Shown here piece by piece: positions 1 to 7,413 of a DNA stretch of 64,000 nucleotides. The stretch is taken from the NCBI GenBank assembly GCA_034433515.1, contig DAOUAL010000019.1:34392-98391 (forward strand). The letters are read 5' to 3'. The notes beneath the pieces were generated by a model, which was not told the DNA's origin, ran no database searches, and worked only from the letters and a program-made list of their open reading frames with translations. Source of the DNA: DAOTXS01 sp034433515. GTDB lineage: Bacteria; Chloroflexota; Anaerolineae; UBA4142. Numbering within the stretch: position 1 is the stretch's first letter; every line of letters starts with the position of its first letter. The translations under genes were made by a program, and so were the position numbers.

Positions 1-738
1 GCTGGCTAGTTTCTTGAGATTTGCCGGCGTATCGAGCGCAACAATCTTGCCATCGGCGAGGATGGCGATGCGGTCGCATAGGGCATCGGCTTCGAGCATA
101 TCGTGCGTGGTGAGCACAATGGTTGCGTCGTGCGTGTTGCGCAGTTCGCGCACCAGGGCTTGCACCTCGCGTTTGCTCCGCGGATCGAGACCGGTCGTCG
201 GCTCATCGAGCAAGAGCAAGACCGGCGCGGTCAAGAGCGCGCGTGCAATCGCTACTTTTTGTTGCATCCCGCGCGACATCTCTTCCATCGGACGATGGAT
301 GGCCTCCTCGCGCAAATCCAGGCGTTTGAGAATCGCGAGAATCTTGCGATGTGCTTCTGCGCCACTGAGACCATATAGTCGCGCGCCGTACATCAAATTT
401 TCCAACGGCGAAAGTTTCTTGAAGAAGGCGGCTTCAACCGAGACGCGATTAATCATTCGTTGCACCACGCGCTCTTCGCGTTCGACATCGTGTCCAAAGA
501 TGGTCACGCGCCCGGCATCCGGCACGAGCAGGGTTGAGAGCAGGCGAATGAGCGTAGATTTGCCAGACCCGTTGGGTCCCAGGACGCCAAAGATTTCGCC
601 GCGATAGATGGTTACGGAAATGTGATCCACCGCCAGAACACTGGTGGGGGCTGTGCTCCGTTTGAACCATTTGAACTCGGATGAATGGAAGCGTTTGGAT
701 ACATTTTGCATTTCGAGCGCAATCGTTTGACCGAACAT
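1..738 (-). CDS. ABC-2-type exporter ATP-binding protein (C-terminus beyond window)
   Basis: This is the nucleotide-binding subunit of an ABC exporter of the DrrA/CcmA type, which hydrolyses ATP on the cytoplasmic face to drive a separate permease. Reading the minus strand from 738 gives 246 codons with Walker A GPNGSGKS at residues 54-61, a signature SRGMQQK near 155 (in place of LSGGQ), Walker B LLLLDEP at 174-180 and an H-loop His at 212. The start is fixed by a strong AGGAGG Shine-Dalgarno. The frame is still open at base 1, so the C-terminus and the permease lie outside. Its upstream region holds a duplicated repeat, two terminators and a small ORF, so conditional expression is likely (inference). 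The substrate cannot be told. Confidence 0.93.
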   Translation of the reverse strand, partial: MFGQTIALEMQNVSKRFHSSEFKWFKRSTAPTSVLAVDHISVTIYRGEIFGVLGPNGSGKSTLIRLLSTLLVPDAGRVTIFGHDVEREERVVQRMINRVSVEAAFFKKLSPLENLMYGARLYGLSGAEAHRKILAILKRLDLREEAIHRPMEEMSRGMQQKVAIARALLTAPVLLLLDEPTTGLDPRSKREVQALVRELRNTHDATIVLTTHDMLEADALCDRIAILADGKIVALDTPANLKKLAS

Positions 739-900
739 TGAAACCTCCTAACTCGGACGAGCCGAAACCACACCGGCATTGATCCACGAAGGACACGAAG
801 GTCCACGAAGATTTCTCTGTTCTTCCTTCCTGACCTTGGTGCCCTTCGTGGATGAAAAAATCTTGGCTTTGTGTGCAACGATTTCATTGGATAGGTACTA
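739..900 (-). repeat. Dispersed leader repeat, copy 1 (carries the RBS of the ABC gene)
   Basis: Read on the minus strand, this stretch matches 2723-2872 on the plus strand almost base for base. Both begin TAGTACCTATCCAATGAAAT, contain the tract CGAAGGGCACCAAGGTCA, and end at a Shine-Dalgarno and start codon. Here it is the immediate 5' leader of the ABC ATPase; the other copy precedes hisG. Confidence 0.8.
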
Positions 901-928
901 TCTGCTCCCCCACGAGGGGAGGCACAAT

Positions 929-960
929 AAAAAAGCCGTGAGTTCGATGAAACCCACAGC
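929..960 (-). terminator. Second tandem terminator-like hairpin before the ABC gene
   Basis: On the minus strand the arms at 960-949 and 945-935 form about 10 pairs, including G-U pairs, and are followed by six Ts (934-929). It resembles the stronger hairpin at 984-1015 just upstream. Both lie between a promoter and the ABC ATPase, so they may act as attenuators or simply end a small transcript. Confidence 0.6.
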
Positions 961-983
961 CAAGCGCGACGAAAAATGGCAAC

Positions 984-1015
984 AAAAAGCCGTGGGTGCG
1001 TAGCGCACCCACGGC
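984..1015 (-). terminator. Strong intrinsic terminator on the minus strand
   Basis: A perfect 12-bp stem (GCCGTGGGTGCG at 989-1000, its complement at 1004-1015) with a 3-base loop is followed on the minus strand by five Ts. It stops transcription running leftward from the promoter at 1130-1158, before the ABC gene is reached. Confidence 0.85.
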
Positions 1016-1045
1016 AGGATTGACACACTTCCAGCAACGGGCGCA

Positions 1046-1105
1046 CTACGACAAGGTCAAAACCTCACCGCTAGCGATCAAGATGATGTATTCCATTAAA
1101 CCCAT
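1046..1105 (-). CDS. 19-residue small ORF, possible leader peptide
   Basis: The frame MGLMEYIILIASGEVLTLS lies just downstream of a consensus minus-strand promoter and upstream of two tandem terminators. An AAAGGAG sequence precedes the first ATG, but the gap is only two bases; the second ATG (1096) has better spacing. The arrangement promoter, tiny ORF, terminator, ABC gene is that of ribosome-mediated attenuation, but it could equally be a small RNA or an unrelated micro-gene. No family is recognised. Confidence 0.4.
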   Translation of the reverse strand: MGLMEYIILIASGEVLTLS

Positions 1106-1129
1106 TGCTCCTTTCTTCACGGTGAGCGC

Positions 1130-1158
1130 ATTATATCTGTTTTTGATTCCAAGTCAAA
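1130..1158 (-). promoter_or_regulatory. Sigma-70-like promoter towards the ABC gene
   Basis: On the minus strand TTGACT (1158-1153) and a perfect TATAAT (1135-1130) are separated by 17 bases. Predicted transcription starts near 1123 and runs towards the small ORF, the two terminators and the ABC ATPase. Confidence 0.8.
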
Positions 1159-1162
1159 TAGA

Positions 1163-1179
1163 GACGAGCCGCTCGTCTG
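1163..1179. promoter_or_regulatory. 17-bp palindrome between divergent promoters (operator candidate)
   Basis: AGACGAGC, one central C, then GCTCGTCT form a perfect 8-bp inverted repeat. It sits between the two divergent -35 boxes (1153-1158 and 1186-1191), where a dimeric repressor could control both the ABC exporter and the histidine operon. The regulator is unknown. Confidence 0.55.
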
Positions 1180-1185
1180 TACGCT

Positions 1186-1212
1186 TGACAACCACGCCGT
1201 TTTGTTTATAAT
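1186..1212 (+). promoter_or_regulatory. Promoter of the histidine operon
   Basis: A perfect TTGACA (1186-1191) and a perfect TATAAT (1207-1212) are present with a 15-bp spacer, shorter than the ideal 17. Transcription would begin near 1219, only a few bases before the ATG of the His leader peptide, so that peptide would be translated from an almost leaderless mRNA. Confidence 0.75.
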
Positions 1213-1221
1213 CGGTGCAGA

Positions 1222-1299
1222 ATGTTGAGCCAGAATTTTTCAATCAAGCATCATCACGAGTGTGGGGTGAGTGATGCAGCATCACAAGGGGATTCCTGA
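1222..1299 (+). CDS. His operon leader peptide (three consecutive His codons)
   Basis: This 25-codon frame starts MLSQNFSIKHHHECG and holds CAT CAT CAC at 1249-1257. It lies between the his promoter and an intrinsic terminator, all upstream of hisZ. In attenuation of the His/Trp type, scarcity of charged tRNA-His stalls a ribosome at such codons and frees downstream RNA to form an antiterminator. Here the His-codon segment itself (1248-1257) is perfectly complementary to 1325-1334, which otherwise pairs with 1273-1289. The peptide is too short to be recognised by homology; the call rests on codons, position and RNA pairing. Confidence 0.75.
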   Translation: MLSQNFSIKHHHECGVSDAASQGDS

Positions 1300-1380
1300 G
1301 AACATCAGAATCAACAGCGCCTTGTGATGATGCATCAAGGTCAACGAACTCGCCATTTTGGCGTTTGCATCCTCACCCCA
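1248..1380 (+). promoter_or_regulatory. Attenuator RNA with mutually exclusive pairings
   Basis: Visible pairings are 1248-1257 with 1325-1334 (10/10), 1273-1289 with 1320-1336 (16/17) and 1263-1271 with 1372-1380 (9/9, TGGGGTGAG/CTCACCCCA). The first two compete for the same 3' strand, and the first involves the His codons, so ribosome position should choose between them. The terminator follows directly at 1383. No T-box sequence (GGTGG-ACCGCG type) is seen. Confidence 0.65.
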
Positions 1381-1382
1381 AG

Positions 1383-1410
1383 AGACAAGTCAGTGTGACT
1401 TGTCTTTTTT
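1383..1410 (+). terminator. Attenuator terminator before hisZ
   Basis: A perfect 10-bp stem (AGACAAGTCA, loop GTG, TGACTTGTCT) ends in six Ts at 1405-1410, an excellent rho-independent terminator. It lies inside the his leader, 89 bases before the hisZ start, so it must be bypassed for operon expression. Confidence 0.88.
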
Positions 1411-1498
1411 GTTACTTGAACCGCGAAGAGGTAAAGGGTGCAAAGAAAAACACTATTTACCTGGGTGTTCTGCGCGCCTTTGCGATGAAAGAGGTTTT

Positions 1499-2680
1499 GT
1501 GATTGCTCAACCACTCGACAAACAATTGCCGTACGGTGTTGCCGATTTGTTTTTCAACGATGCCGCGCGCAAACGTACCGTTGAACGCACGCTTGCCGAA
1601 ACGTTCACGCGTTGGGGTTATTCCGAAATCATTCCGCCGATGTTTGAGTACTATGAATCGCTGGCGGCGGAAGCGGGACCGCAACTGCGCGAAGAAATGT
1701 ACCGCTTCTTTGATCGTGATGGACGCACGCTGGCGTTGCGTGCCGATTTTACGATCCCGGTGGCGCGCATCGTTGGCACGAAGCTCTTTGATCGCACAAT
1801 GCCATTGCGTTTTTTCTACATCGGCTCGGTGTTTCGCTACGCTGAACCGCAAGCCGGGGTGCGGCGCGAGTTTACCCAAGCCGGCATCGAACTCATCGGT
1901 GCGAACACGGCGGAGGCAGATGCCGAAGCCATTGCGTTGGCGATGACGGCGTTGCATGTGCTTGGCTTGGACGATTTTCGTTTTACCTTGGGCAACGCGG
2001 CGTACTTGCGCGCCACGCTGTGTGATCTTGAATTGAGCGAGGCGGACAATGCCGCACTTCTAGAAGCGATTCGGCGCAAGAGCGCGCCCGCCCTTGCACG
2101 CTTACTCGATACGTTGAGGATGGATGCCGCGCATCAACGTGCCCTAGCGCAATTCCCAACGTTGTGGGGCGATGTCCAAGTGTTGGATCGTGCGCCCTGT
2201 GTGAACGATCAAGCGCGTGCGGCGGTCGAACGCTTACGCGAGGTGGTGGCGCGGCTGGCGCAGTTCGAGTTGGCAGATTGGATTACCCTCGACCTTGCCG
2301 AAGATCGCGGGATGGCATACTACACCGGCATTTTGTTCGAAGGGTTTGTCCAAGGGCTGGGCTTTGCTGTGGTGAGTGGTGGACGGTATGATAATCTCAT
2401 CGCGCATTTTGGTCCCGCTATTCCCGCGATTGGTTTTGCAATCGGAGTTGAGCGTGTGATGATGGCGCGACGCACGCGCGTCAGTATTGCGCCGGAGGTG
2501 ATCGCCCAAGAGTACACGGTTCAAGTTGCAGAGGCGCGCGCGCGTGGTCAAATTGTTGAACTCGATGTTTTGAATCGCGATGAAAATACGTTGCGCGAGT
2601 ACGCCCGGGTTCGCGGTGCACGCCAAATTTGGTGGCGCGATGGAAGAGAAGAATTGTTGGACGCGGCCAAGCGCGGATAA
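1499..2680 (+). CDS. hisZ: ATP phosphoribosyltransferase regulatory subunit HisZ
   Basis: HisZ is a histidyl-tRNA-synthetase-like protein that assembles with short-form HisG and makes the first enzyme of histidine synthesis active and feedback-controlled. The class II synthetase fold shows in the motif 2-like region PQAGVRREFTQ (about residue 115), in GMAYYTGILFEGF and in the C-terminal SGGRYDNL and GFAIGVERV. I place the start at GTG 1499, after AAAGAGG; this gives 393 residues beginning VIAQPLDKQLPYGVADL, the usual HisZ N-terminus. An open frame reaching back to 1358 would read through the attenuator and is rejected. The next gene is a short HisG, which always needs HisZ, supporting this over a true HisS. 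Confidence 0.92.
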   Translation: MIAQPLDKQLPYGVADLFFNDAARKRTVERTLAETFTRWGYSEIIPPMFEYYESLAAEAGPQLREEMYRFFDRDGRTLALRADFTIPVARIVGTKLFDRTMPLRFFYIGSVFRYAEPQAGVRREFTQAGIELIGANTAEADAEAIALAMTALHVLGLDDFRFTLGNAAYLRATLCDLELSEADNAALLEAIRRKSAPALARLLDTLRMDAAHQRALAQFPTLWGDVQVLDRAPCVNDQARAAVERLREVVARLAQFELADWITLDLAEDRGMAYYTGILFEGFVQGLGFAVVSGGRYDNLIAHFGPAIPAIGFAIGVERVMMARRTRVSIAPEVIAQEYTVQVAEARARGQIVELDVLNRDENTLREYARVRGARQIWWRDGREELLDAAKRG

Positions 2681-2722
2681 ACGCAGAGGGAATATTTTTT
2701 CCGCGTTCGTCGGTGTCCCATT

Positions 2723-2872
2723 TAGTACCTATCCAATGAAATCGTTGCAAAGATTTTTTCATCCCCGAAGGGCACCAAGGTCACGAAGAACTAGAGAAAT
2801 CTTCGTGTACCTTCGTATCCTTCGTGGATCAATGCCGGTGTTGTTCCGGCGCGTCCGAATTAGGATTTTGAA
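2723..2872 (+). repeat. Dispersed leader repeat, copy 2 (hisZ-hisG spacer)
   Basis: This spacer is a near copy, in the opposite orientation, of 739-900. The match runs right up to the hisG start codon, with CGTCCGAATTAGGATTTTGA here against CGTCCGAGTTAGGAGGTTTC before the ABC gene, so the ribosome-binding region of hisG derives from the repeat. The weaker GGAT here may lower hisG translation relative to the AGGAGG of the other copy (inference). Confidence 0.8.
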
Positions 2873-3529
2873 ATGTCAAATCTAACCATCGCATTGGCAA
2901 AGGGTCGTTTGCTTGATCCATCCATCAAAGTTCTCGAATCGCTCGGCTATGATCTGCATGCCGCGTGCGCTTCGCGCAAACTCATCCTCGAATCGAAGGG
3001 CGCACGATTTCTGATTGCCAAAGCAAGCGATGTGCCGGTGTATGTCGAGTACGGTGCGGCGGATGTGGGCATCGTGGGACAAGATGCCTTGCGCGAGAGT
3101 GGCGTGAAGGTGTACGAACCGTTGGTGCTGGGTTATGGTGCGTGCCGGCTCGTTGTAGCGGGCAAACCTGAATATCAAACGATGGAATGGAAAACGTTGG
3201 CGGGTTTGCGTGTGGCGACCAAGTATCCACGATGCGCGCAAAAATATTTTGCGGCGCGCGGATTGTCCGCCGAAATCATCGCGCTCTATGGTTCCATCGA
3301 ACTCGCGCCGATGGTGGGATTGGCAGATTTAATCGTGGATGTCGTTGACACGGGGCGCACTTTGCGGGAAAATGGTCTCATCGAACTCGACGAGATTTTC
3401 AAATCGCAAGCGGCACTGATTGTCAATCGCGCGAGTCACACGTTGAAAGTGGATGCAATTCGTACTCTGATTGAAAAAATAAATCTCACCGCCGAGAACG
3501 CAGAGAGCGCGGAGAAAAAGAAAAAATAA
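2873..3529 (+). CDS. hisG: ATP phosphoribosyltransferase, short form (HisG-S)
   Basis: HisG joins ATP and PRPP to give phosphoribosyl-ATP, the committed and feedback-inhibited step of histidine synthesis. At 218 residues it is the short catalytic form lacking the C-terminal ACT-like regulatory domain, consistent with hisZ immediately upstream. Family features include the N-terminal LTIALAKGRLLDPSIKVLE and the PRPP-binding DVVDTGRTLREN near residue 156. The last 15 residues (LTAENAESAEKKKK type) are encoded by a dispersed intergenic repeat that continues past the stop codon, so the tail is probably not part of the functional fold. Confidence 0.95.
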   Translation: MSNLTIALAKGRLLDPSIKVLESLGYDLHAACASRKLILESKGARFLIAKASDVPVYVEYGAADVGIVGQDALRESGVKVYEPLVLGYGACRLVVAGKPEYQTMEWKTLAGLRVATKYPRCAQKYFAARGLSAEIIALYGSIELAPMVGLADLIVDVVDTGRTLRENGLIELDEIFKSQAALIVNRASHTLKVDAIRTLIEKINLTAENAESAEKKKK

Positions 3530-3560
3530 AAACCTCTGCGTTCTTCGCGTTCTGCAGTAA
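3482..3560 (+). repeat. Palindromic repeat covering the hisG 3' end
   Basis: ACCGCCGAGAACGCAGAGAG is followed about 20 bases later by its imperfect complement CTCTGCGTTCTTCGCGTTCT. It encodes the low-complexity C-terminus of HisG and fills the gap to hisD. Similar CGCAGAG/CTCTGCG elements occur at 9436-9510. Confidence 0.65.
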
Positions 3561-3568
3561 ATCAAGTT

Positions 3569-4924
3569 ATGATTCCAATTATAATCGGCAAGCAAGCTGG
3601 ACAAGAAAAAATCTTGCGCAATCGTGGGATGTTGGGTGAACAAGTGTCGCCAGCGTTGTTGGATCGCATCGAAAAAACTTTTGGCGAACGCTTGACGCCG
3701 GAGCAAGCCGTCGCGCGCCTCATCGCGGATGTGCGTGCGCGCGGCGATACCGCGTTACTCGATTGGACGCGCACACTCGATCACGTCCATTTACCAGCCC
3801 TTGTGGTTACCCAAGACAAAATTGACGCGGCGTATGCCGAGACGCCGGTCGCGGTGCGCGACGCCATCGAATTCGCGGCGGCGCGCATTCGCGCGTTCCA
3901 CGAAAAACAAAAACCGAAATCGTGGATTGATTGGCAGAGTGGTAGCGCGTTGGGTCAACGTATCACTCCGTTGTCGCGCGTTGGCATTTATGTCCCGGGG
4001 GGTACTGCTCCCTTGCCCTCGTCGCTGTTAATGTCGGCGATCCCAGCTCAAGTTGCCGGCGTGCGCGAGATTGTGGTTGCATCGCCACCCAAGATTGCAC
4101 CCGCGATTCTCGCTGCAGCGAAAATCGCCGGCGTGTCCCGCGTGTATGCGATGGGCGGCGCGCACGCGATTGCCGCGCTCGCGTTTGGTACGGAATCGGT
4201 GGCGCGCGTGGACAAGATTGTGGGCGCGGGCGGATTGTTCACGACGATTGCCAAGCGCCAAGTGTTCGGCGTGGTTGGTATTGACGGCTTGTATGGTCCG
4301 ACCGAGACGTTGCTCATCGCTGATGATTCTGCGAATCCCGCATGGTGCGCCGCCGATCTGCTCGCGCAAGCGGAACACGACGAACTGGCGACATCGTTGC
4401 TGATTACAAATTCGCAATCACTGGCGACCCAGGTTGTTGCCGAAATCGAAAAACAAATTACTTTACTCGCGCGCCGCGACATTATCGCAAAATCGTTGGC
4501 GGGGCAGGGTGCGATTATCGTCGTGGAAAATTTGGATGAGGCAATCGAACTGGGAAATGCGTTTGCGCCGGAGCATCTGTGTTTGCTCGTGCGCGAGCCG
4601 TGGAATTGGGTCGGCAAGGTGGAGAATGCGGGTGGCGTGTTTGTGGGCGAATGGACGAACGAGGCACTGGGCGATTATGTGATTGGTCCGAGTCACGTGA
4701 TGCCTACGGCTGGCACGGCGCGCTTTTCCTCGCCGTTGAACGTGAACGATTTTGTGAAAATCACGAGTGTGTTTAGCGTGAGCGCGCGCGAGGCGAACGA
4801 GTGGGGCGAACGCGCGGCGACGCTGGCGGAAGCGGAAGGGTTGACCGCGCACGCGGCAGCGATTAAGAGACGGATGACCCAAGACGAAAGACAGACGAAT
4901 GACGAACCTTCATCATTCAAGTGA
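3569..4924 (+). CDS. hisD: Histidinol dehydrogenase
   Basis: HisD oxidises L-histidinol to histidine in two NAD-dependent, Zn-dependent steps, the last of the pathway. The 451-residue product shows the family landmarks PGGTAPLPSSLLMSAIPAQVAG, the QAEHDE zinc/catalytic segment near residue 270, and GPSHVMPTAGTARF towards the C-terminus. The final ~16 residues (TQDERQTNDEPSSFK type) come from the GACGAA/GAATGACGAA repeat seen elsewhere in this window. Its stop codon lies just before the RBS of hisC. Confidence 0.95.
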   Translation: MIPIIIGKQAGQEKILRNRGMLGEQVSPALLDRIEKTFGERLTPEQAVARLIADVRARGDTALLDWTRTLDHVHLPALVVTQDKIDAAYAETPVAVRDAIEFAAARIRAFHEKQKPKSWIDWQSGSALGQRITPLSRVGIYVPGGTAPLPSSLLMSAIPAQVAGVREIVVASPPKIAPAILAAAKIAGVSRVYAMGGAHAIAALAFGTESVARVDKIVGAGGLFTTIAKRQVFGVVGIDGLYGPTETLLIADDSANPAWCAADLLAQAEHDELATSLLITNSQSLATQVVAEIEKQITLLARRDIIAKSLAGQGAIIVVENLDEAIELGNAFAPEHLCLLVREPWNWVGKVENAGGVFVGEWTNEALGDYVIGPSHVMPTAGTARFSSPLNVNDFVKITSVFSVSAREANEWGERAATLAEAEGLTAHAAAIKRRMTQDERQTNDEPSSFK

Positions 4925-4932
4925 GGTTTTCG

Positions 4933-6054
4933 ATGCAACCATTTGACGCAACGCAACTCCTGCGCCAAGACCTAAACGATTTTCCGCCGTACTCGATGGG
5001 GCATACCCCCTTAGCGGATTTGGGCAAATACATCAAATTGGATTTGAACGAGAACACGTACGGTCCTTCGCCCAAAGCGCTTGCCGCGCTCGCTGCGATG
5101 CCGCACTATAATCGCTACGTCGGGCAGGAAGAATTGCGCGAAGCAATTGCGCGCTATGTGGGTGTGGAGGTATCGCACATCGTTACAAGCAACGGCGCGG
5201 ATGAAATGATTGACCTTGTCCAACGTATCTTTCTCAATCGCGGCGATGCGATCATTGATTGTCCGCCGTCGTTTGAGATGTACGGCTTTTTTGCGCGCTT
5301 GAACGGTGCCAAGATCGTGAGTGTTCCGAGGCGCGAAGATTTTAGTGTGGATGTGGAGGCGATTGAACAGCAGGTTTCAAGTTTCAAGTTTCAGGTCGCT
5401 AACCTGAAACCTCAAACCTCAAACCTGAAACCTGAAACATTGAACTTGAAACTCCTTTTCCTCGCCAATCCCAGCAACCCAGACGGCAGTGTATTGTCGC
5501 ACGCTGATGTTGAGCGATTGCTCGCATTGCCCATCATGGTCGTCCTGGATGAAGCATACGCCGAGTTTGCCGGCGCAAGTTACGCAACGCGCGTGCCGAC
5601 CCAAGCGAACTTGATTGTTCTGCGAACGTTCAGCAAATGGGCAGGACTCGCGGGCTTGCGCGTGGGCTATTGCATCGCGCCCAGCGTGATTGCGGCGAAA
5701 ATCGAACAGTGCAAATCGCCGGAGAATGTAAACGCGGCAGGCAATGTCGCCGCGCGCGCATCGCTTGACGACCTCGATTATTTGATGACGAACGTGCGCC
5801 GCATTGTCGCCGAACGCGAACGAATGGCGGTAGAGTTGGCAAAGCTGGGCTGGCTTCAGCCGTTGCCCAGCCGCGCGAATTTTATTCTGAGCCGAGTGGT
5901 TGGACGCACCGGCAAAGAGGTGCGCGATGCGCTTGAGGCGCGTGGCATTTTGATTCGCGCGTTTGGTTCGCCGCGCTTGCGCGATTACATTCGCATTGCG
6001 ATTGGCAAGCCGGCGGAGAATGACGCGGTGCTGAAGGCATTGCGCGATTTATGA
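4933..6054 (+). CDS. hisC: Histidinol-phosphate aminotransferase, with in-frame repeat insertion
   Basis: This fold-type I PLP enzyme transfers an amino group to imidazole-acetol phosphate. It has LNENTYGPSPKALAAL at the N-terminus, the PLP lysine K235 in FSKWAGLAGLRVGY, and VVLDEAYAEF. ATG 4933 is preferred over an upstream GTG at 4921 because GTGAGG lies between them. About 26 residues (near 147-173: SSFKFQ..LKPQTSNLKPETLNLKL) are foreign to the family and are encoded by a palindromic repeat at 5374-5453. They fall just before the conserved LLFLANPSNPDG strand, presumably in a surface loop. Frame and catalytic residues are intact, so activity is plausible. Confidence 0.93.
   Translation: MQPFDATQLLRQDLNDFPPYSMGHTPLADLGKYIKLDLNENTYGPSPKALAALAAMPHYNRYVGQEELREAIARYVGVEVSHIVTSNGADEMIDLVQRIFLNRGDAIIDCPPSFEMYGFFARLNGAKIVSVPRREDFSVDVEAIEQQVSSFKFQVANLKPQTSNLKPETLNLKLLFLANPSNPDGSVLSHADVERLLALPIMVVLDEAYAEFAGASYATRVPTQANLIVLRTFSKWAGLAGLRVGYCIAPSVIAAKIEQCKSPENVNAAGNVAARASLDDLDYLMTNVRRIVAERERMAVELAKLGWLQPLPSRANFILSRVVGRTGKEVRDALEARGILIRAFGSPRLRDYIRIAIGKPAENDAVLKALRDL
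5374..5453 (+). repeat. Palindromic repeat inserted in frame in hisC
   Basis: The left part repeats GTTTCAA/GTTTCAGGT and the right part repeats ACCTGAAAC and TTGAAAC, so the ends are inverted complements and the whole could fold as a long hairpin. It adds about 26 codons without a stop. Units of the same type occur between genes (for example at 30860-30885). Confidence 0.8.
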
Positions 6055-6105
6055 TTTTCGATTGCCGATTTGCGATGGGGTTTTCAATCGAAAATTGGAG
6101 AAACT

Positions 6106-6693
6106 ATGACTCGTACTGCTACGGTAGAGCGTAAAACCAAAGAGACCGATGTGCGCGTTACGCTGAATCTCGATGGCACAGGCCGCGCAGACATCGCCAC
6201 GGGTGTGCCGATGCTCGATCATTTACTTTCGCACGTGGCAATGCATGGCTTGCTCGATTTGGAAATTCGTGCAACGGGCGATTTACAGATTGACGCACAT
6301 CACACCGTTGAAGACGTCGCGATTGTGCTGGGTGACGCGCTCAACCGCGCACTCGGCGACAAGCGTGACATTGTGCGAATAGGACACGCCTATGTGCCGA
6401 TGGACGAATCGCTTGTGTTCGTTGCAGTTGATTTGAGCGGGCGCGCGTATGCGATGATCGCGGCAGCGTTTTCTGCGCCGATGCTTGGCGCAATGTCCGT
6501 CAGTCTCGTTGTACATTTTTTTGAAACGCTCGCGACGCACGCCAAGATGAATTTGCACGCGCGCGTACTCTACGGGCGCGACGATCACCACAAAGCCGAG
6601 GCGATGTTCAAAGCGTTCGGTCGCGCGCTGGCGATGGCTGTAGCGGTTGATCCTCGACGCGAAGGGGTCGCTTCTACAAAAGGAATAATTTGA
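6106..6693 (+). CDS. hisB: Imidazoleglycerol-phosphate dehydratase
   Basis: HisB dehydrates imidazoleglycerol phosphate using a di-manganese site. The 195-residue monofunctional form has MLDHLLSHVAMHGLLDL, the metal-binding DAHHTVEDVAIVLG and DDHHKAEAMFKAFGRAL. I start at ATG 6106, after TTGGAGA; an in-frame upstream ATG at 6070 lacks an RBS. There is no fused phosphatase domain, and no histidinol-phosphatase gene is visible in the operon, so that step must be encoded elsewhere. Confidence 0.95.
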   Translation: MTRTATVERKTKETDVRVTLNLDGTGRADIATGVPMLDHLLSHVAMHGLLDLEIRATGDLQIDAHHTVEDVAIVLGDALNRALGDKRDIVRIGHAYVPMDESLVFVAVDLSGRAYAMIAAAFSAPMLGAMSVSLVVHFFETLATHAKMNLHARVLYGRDDHHKAEAMFKAFGRALAMAVAVDPRREGVASTKGII

Positions 6694-6755
6694 ACCCCAG
6701 CGGACACAGGGAACACAGAAAAAATTCTCTGTGCGCTCTATGGTGAAGGGTCTTG

Positions 6756-7400
6756 ATGATAGCCATAATTGATTACGGTATGGGCAATTTGCGGAGTGTG
6801 CAAAAAGCGTTTGAAAAAATCGGCGCGACGGCGCGCATTGTGCCATTTCCACGCGATCTGGCACGCGCGCGTGGCATCGTGTTGCCCGGTGTCGGCGCGT
6901 TTGGGCAAGCGATGAACAACCTGCGTGCGATCGGTTGGGATGTTGCACTGCGCGAATCGGTGACGCGTGGCATGCCCCTCTTGGGTATTTGTCTTGGAAT
7001 GCAATTGTTGTTCGAGTTATCGGAAGAGATGGGACAACACGAGGGTCTGGGTATTTTGCCCGGCACGGTCAAGCGATTTCGTGGCGAGGTCAAAGTGCCG
7101 CAGATGGGGTGGAATCAAATTCACATCAGACAACCGAGCGTGTTGTTGCGCGAGGTTGCCGATGGCAGTTACGCTTTCTTTGTTCACTCGTACTATTGCG
7201 CGCCCAGCGATAAAACGATGGTGTTAGCAACCACAGATTACGGCATCGAGTTTGCGTCGGTCGTTGGGCGCGGCAATGTGTTTGGCGCGCAGTTTCATCC
7301 GGAAAAAAGTCAAAGTGTTGGATTGAAAATGCTTGCCAATTTCGCCGAGTTCATCGAACGGGACACGCAACACATGTTTCGTGCTGCGGGATGCGTATGA
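6756..7400 (+). CDS. hisH: Imidazole glycerol phosphate synthase, glutaminase subunit
   Basis: HisH hydrolyses glutamine and channels ammonia to HisF. This class I amidotransferase has the nucleophile C79 in GICLGMQLLF and the His-Glu pair in AQFHPEKSQ. The start is ATG 6756. The spacer before it holds a short CACAGGGAACACAGA-type repeat. Its partner HisF is two genes downstream. Confidence 0.95.
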   Translation: MIAIIDYGMGNLRSVQKAFEKIGATARIVPFPRDLARARGIVLPGVGAFGQAMNNLRAIGWDVALRESVTRGMPLLGICLGMQLLFELSEEMGQHEGLGILPGTVKRFRGEVKVPQMGWNQIHIRQPSVLLREVADGSYAFFVHSYYCAPSDKTMVLATTDYGIEFASVVGRGNVFGAQFHPEKSQSVGLKMLANFAEFIERDTQHMFRAAGCV

Positions 7401-7413
7401 CGAGCGAATCTCG

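Noticed and set aside
14..607. Long plus-strand open frame opposite the ABC ATPase
   Set aside because: It is antisense to a clear ATPase with Walker A, signature, Walker B and H-loop; its product is arginine/serine-rich and matches nothing.
1358..1498. Upstream extension of hisZ
   Set aside because: It would run through the attenuator terminator, lacks an RBS and adds residues unlike HisZ; GTG 1499 fits the family N-terminus.
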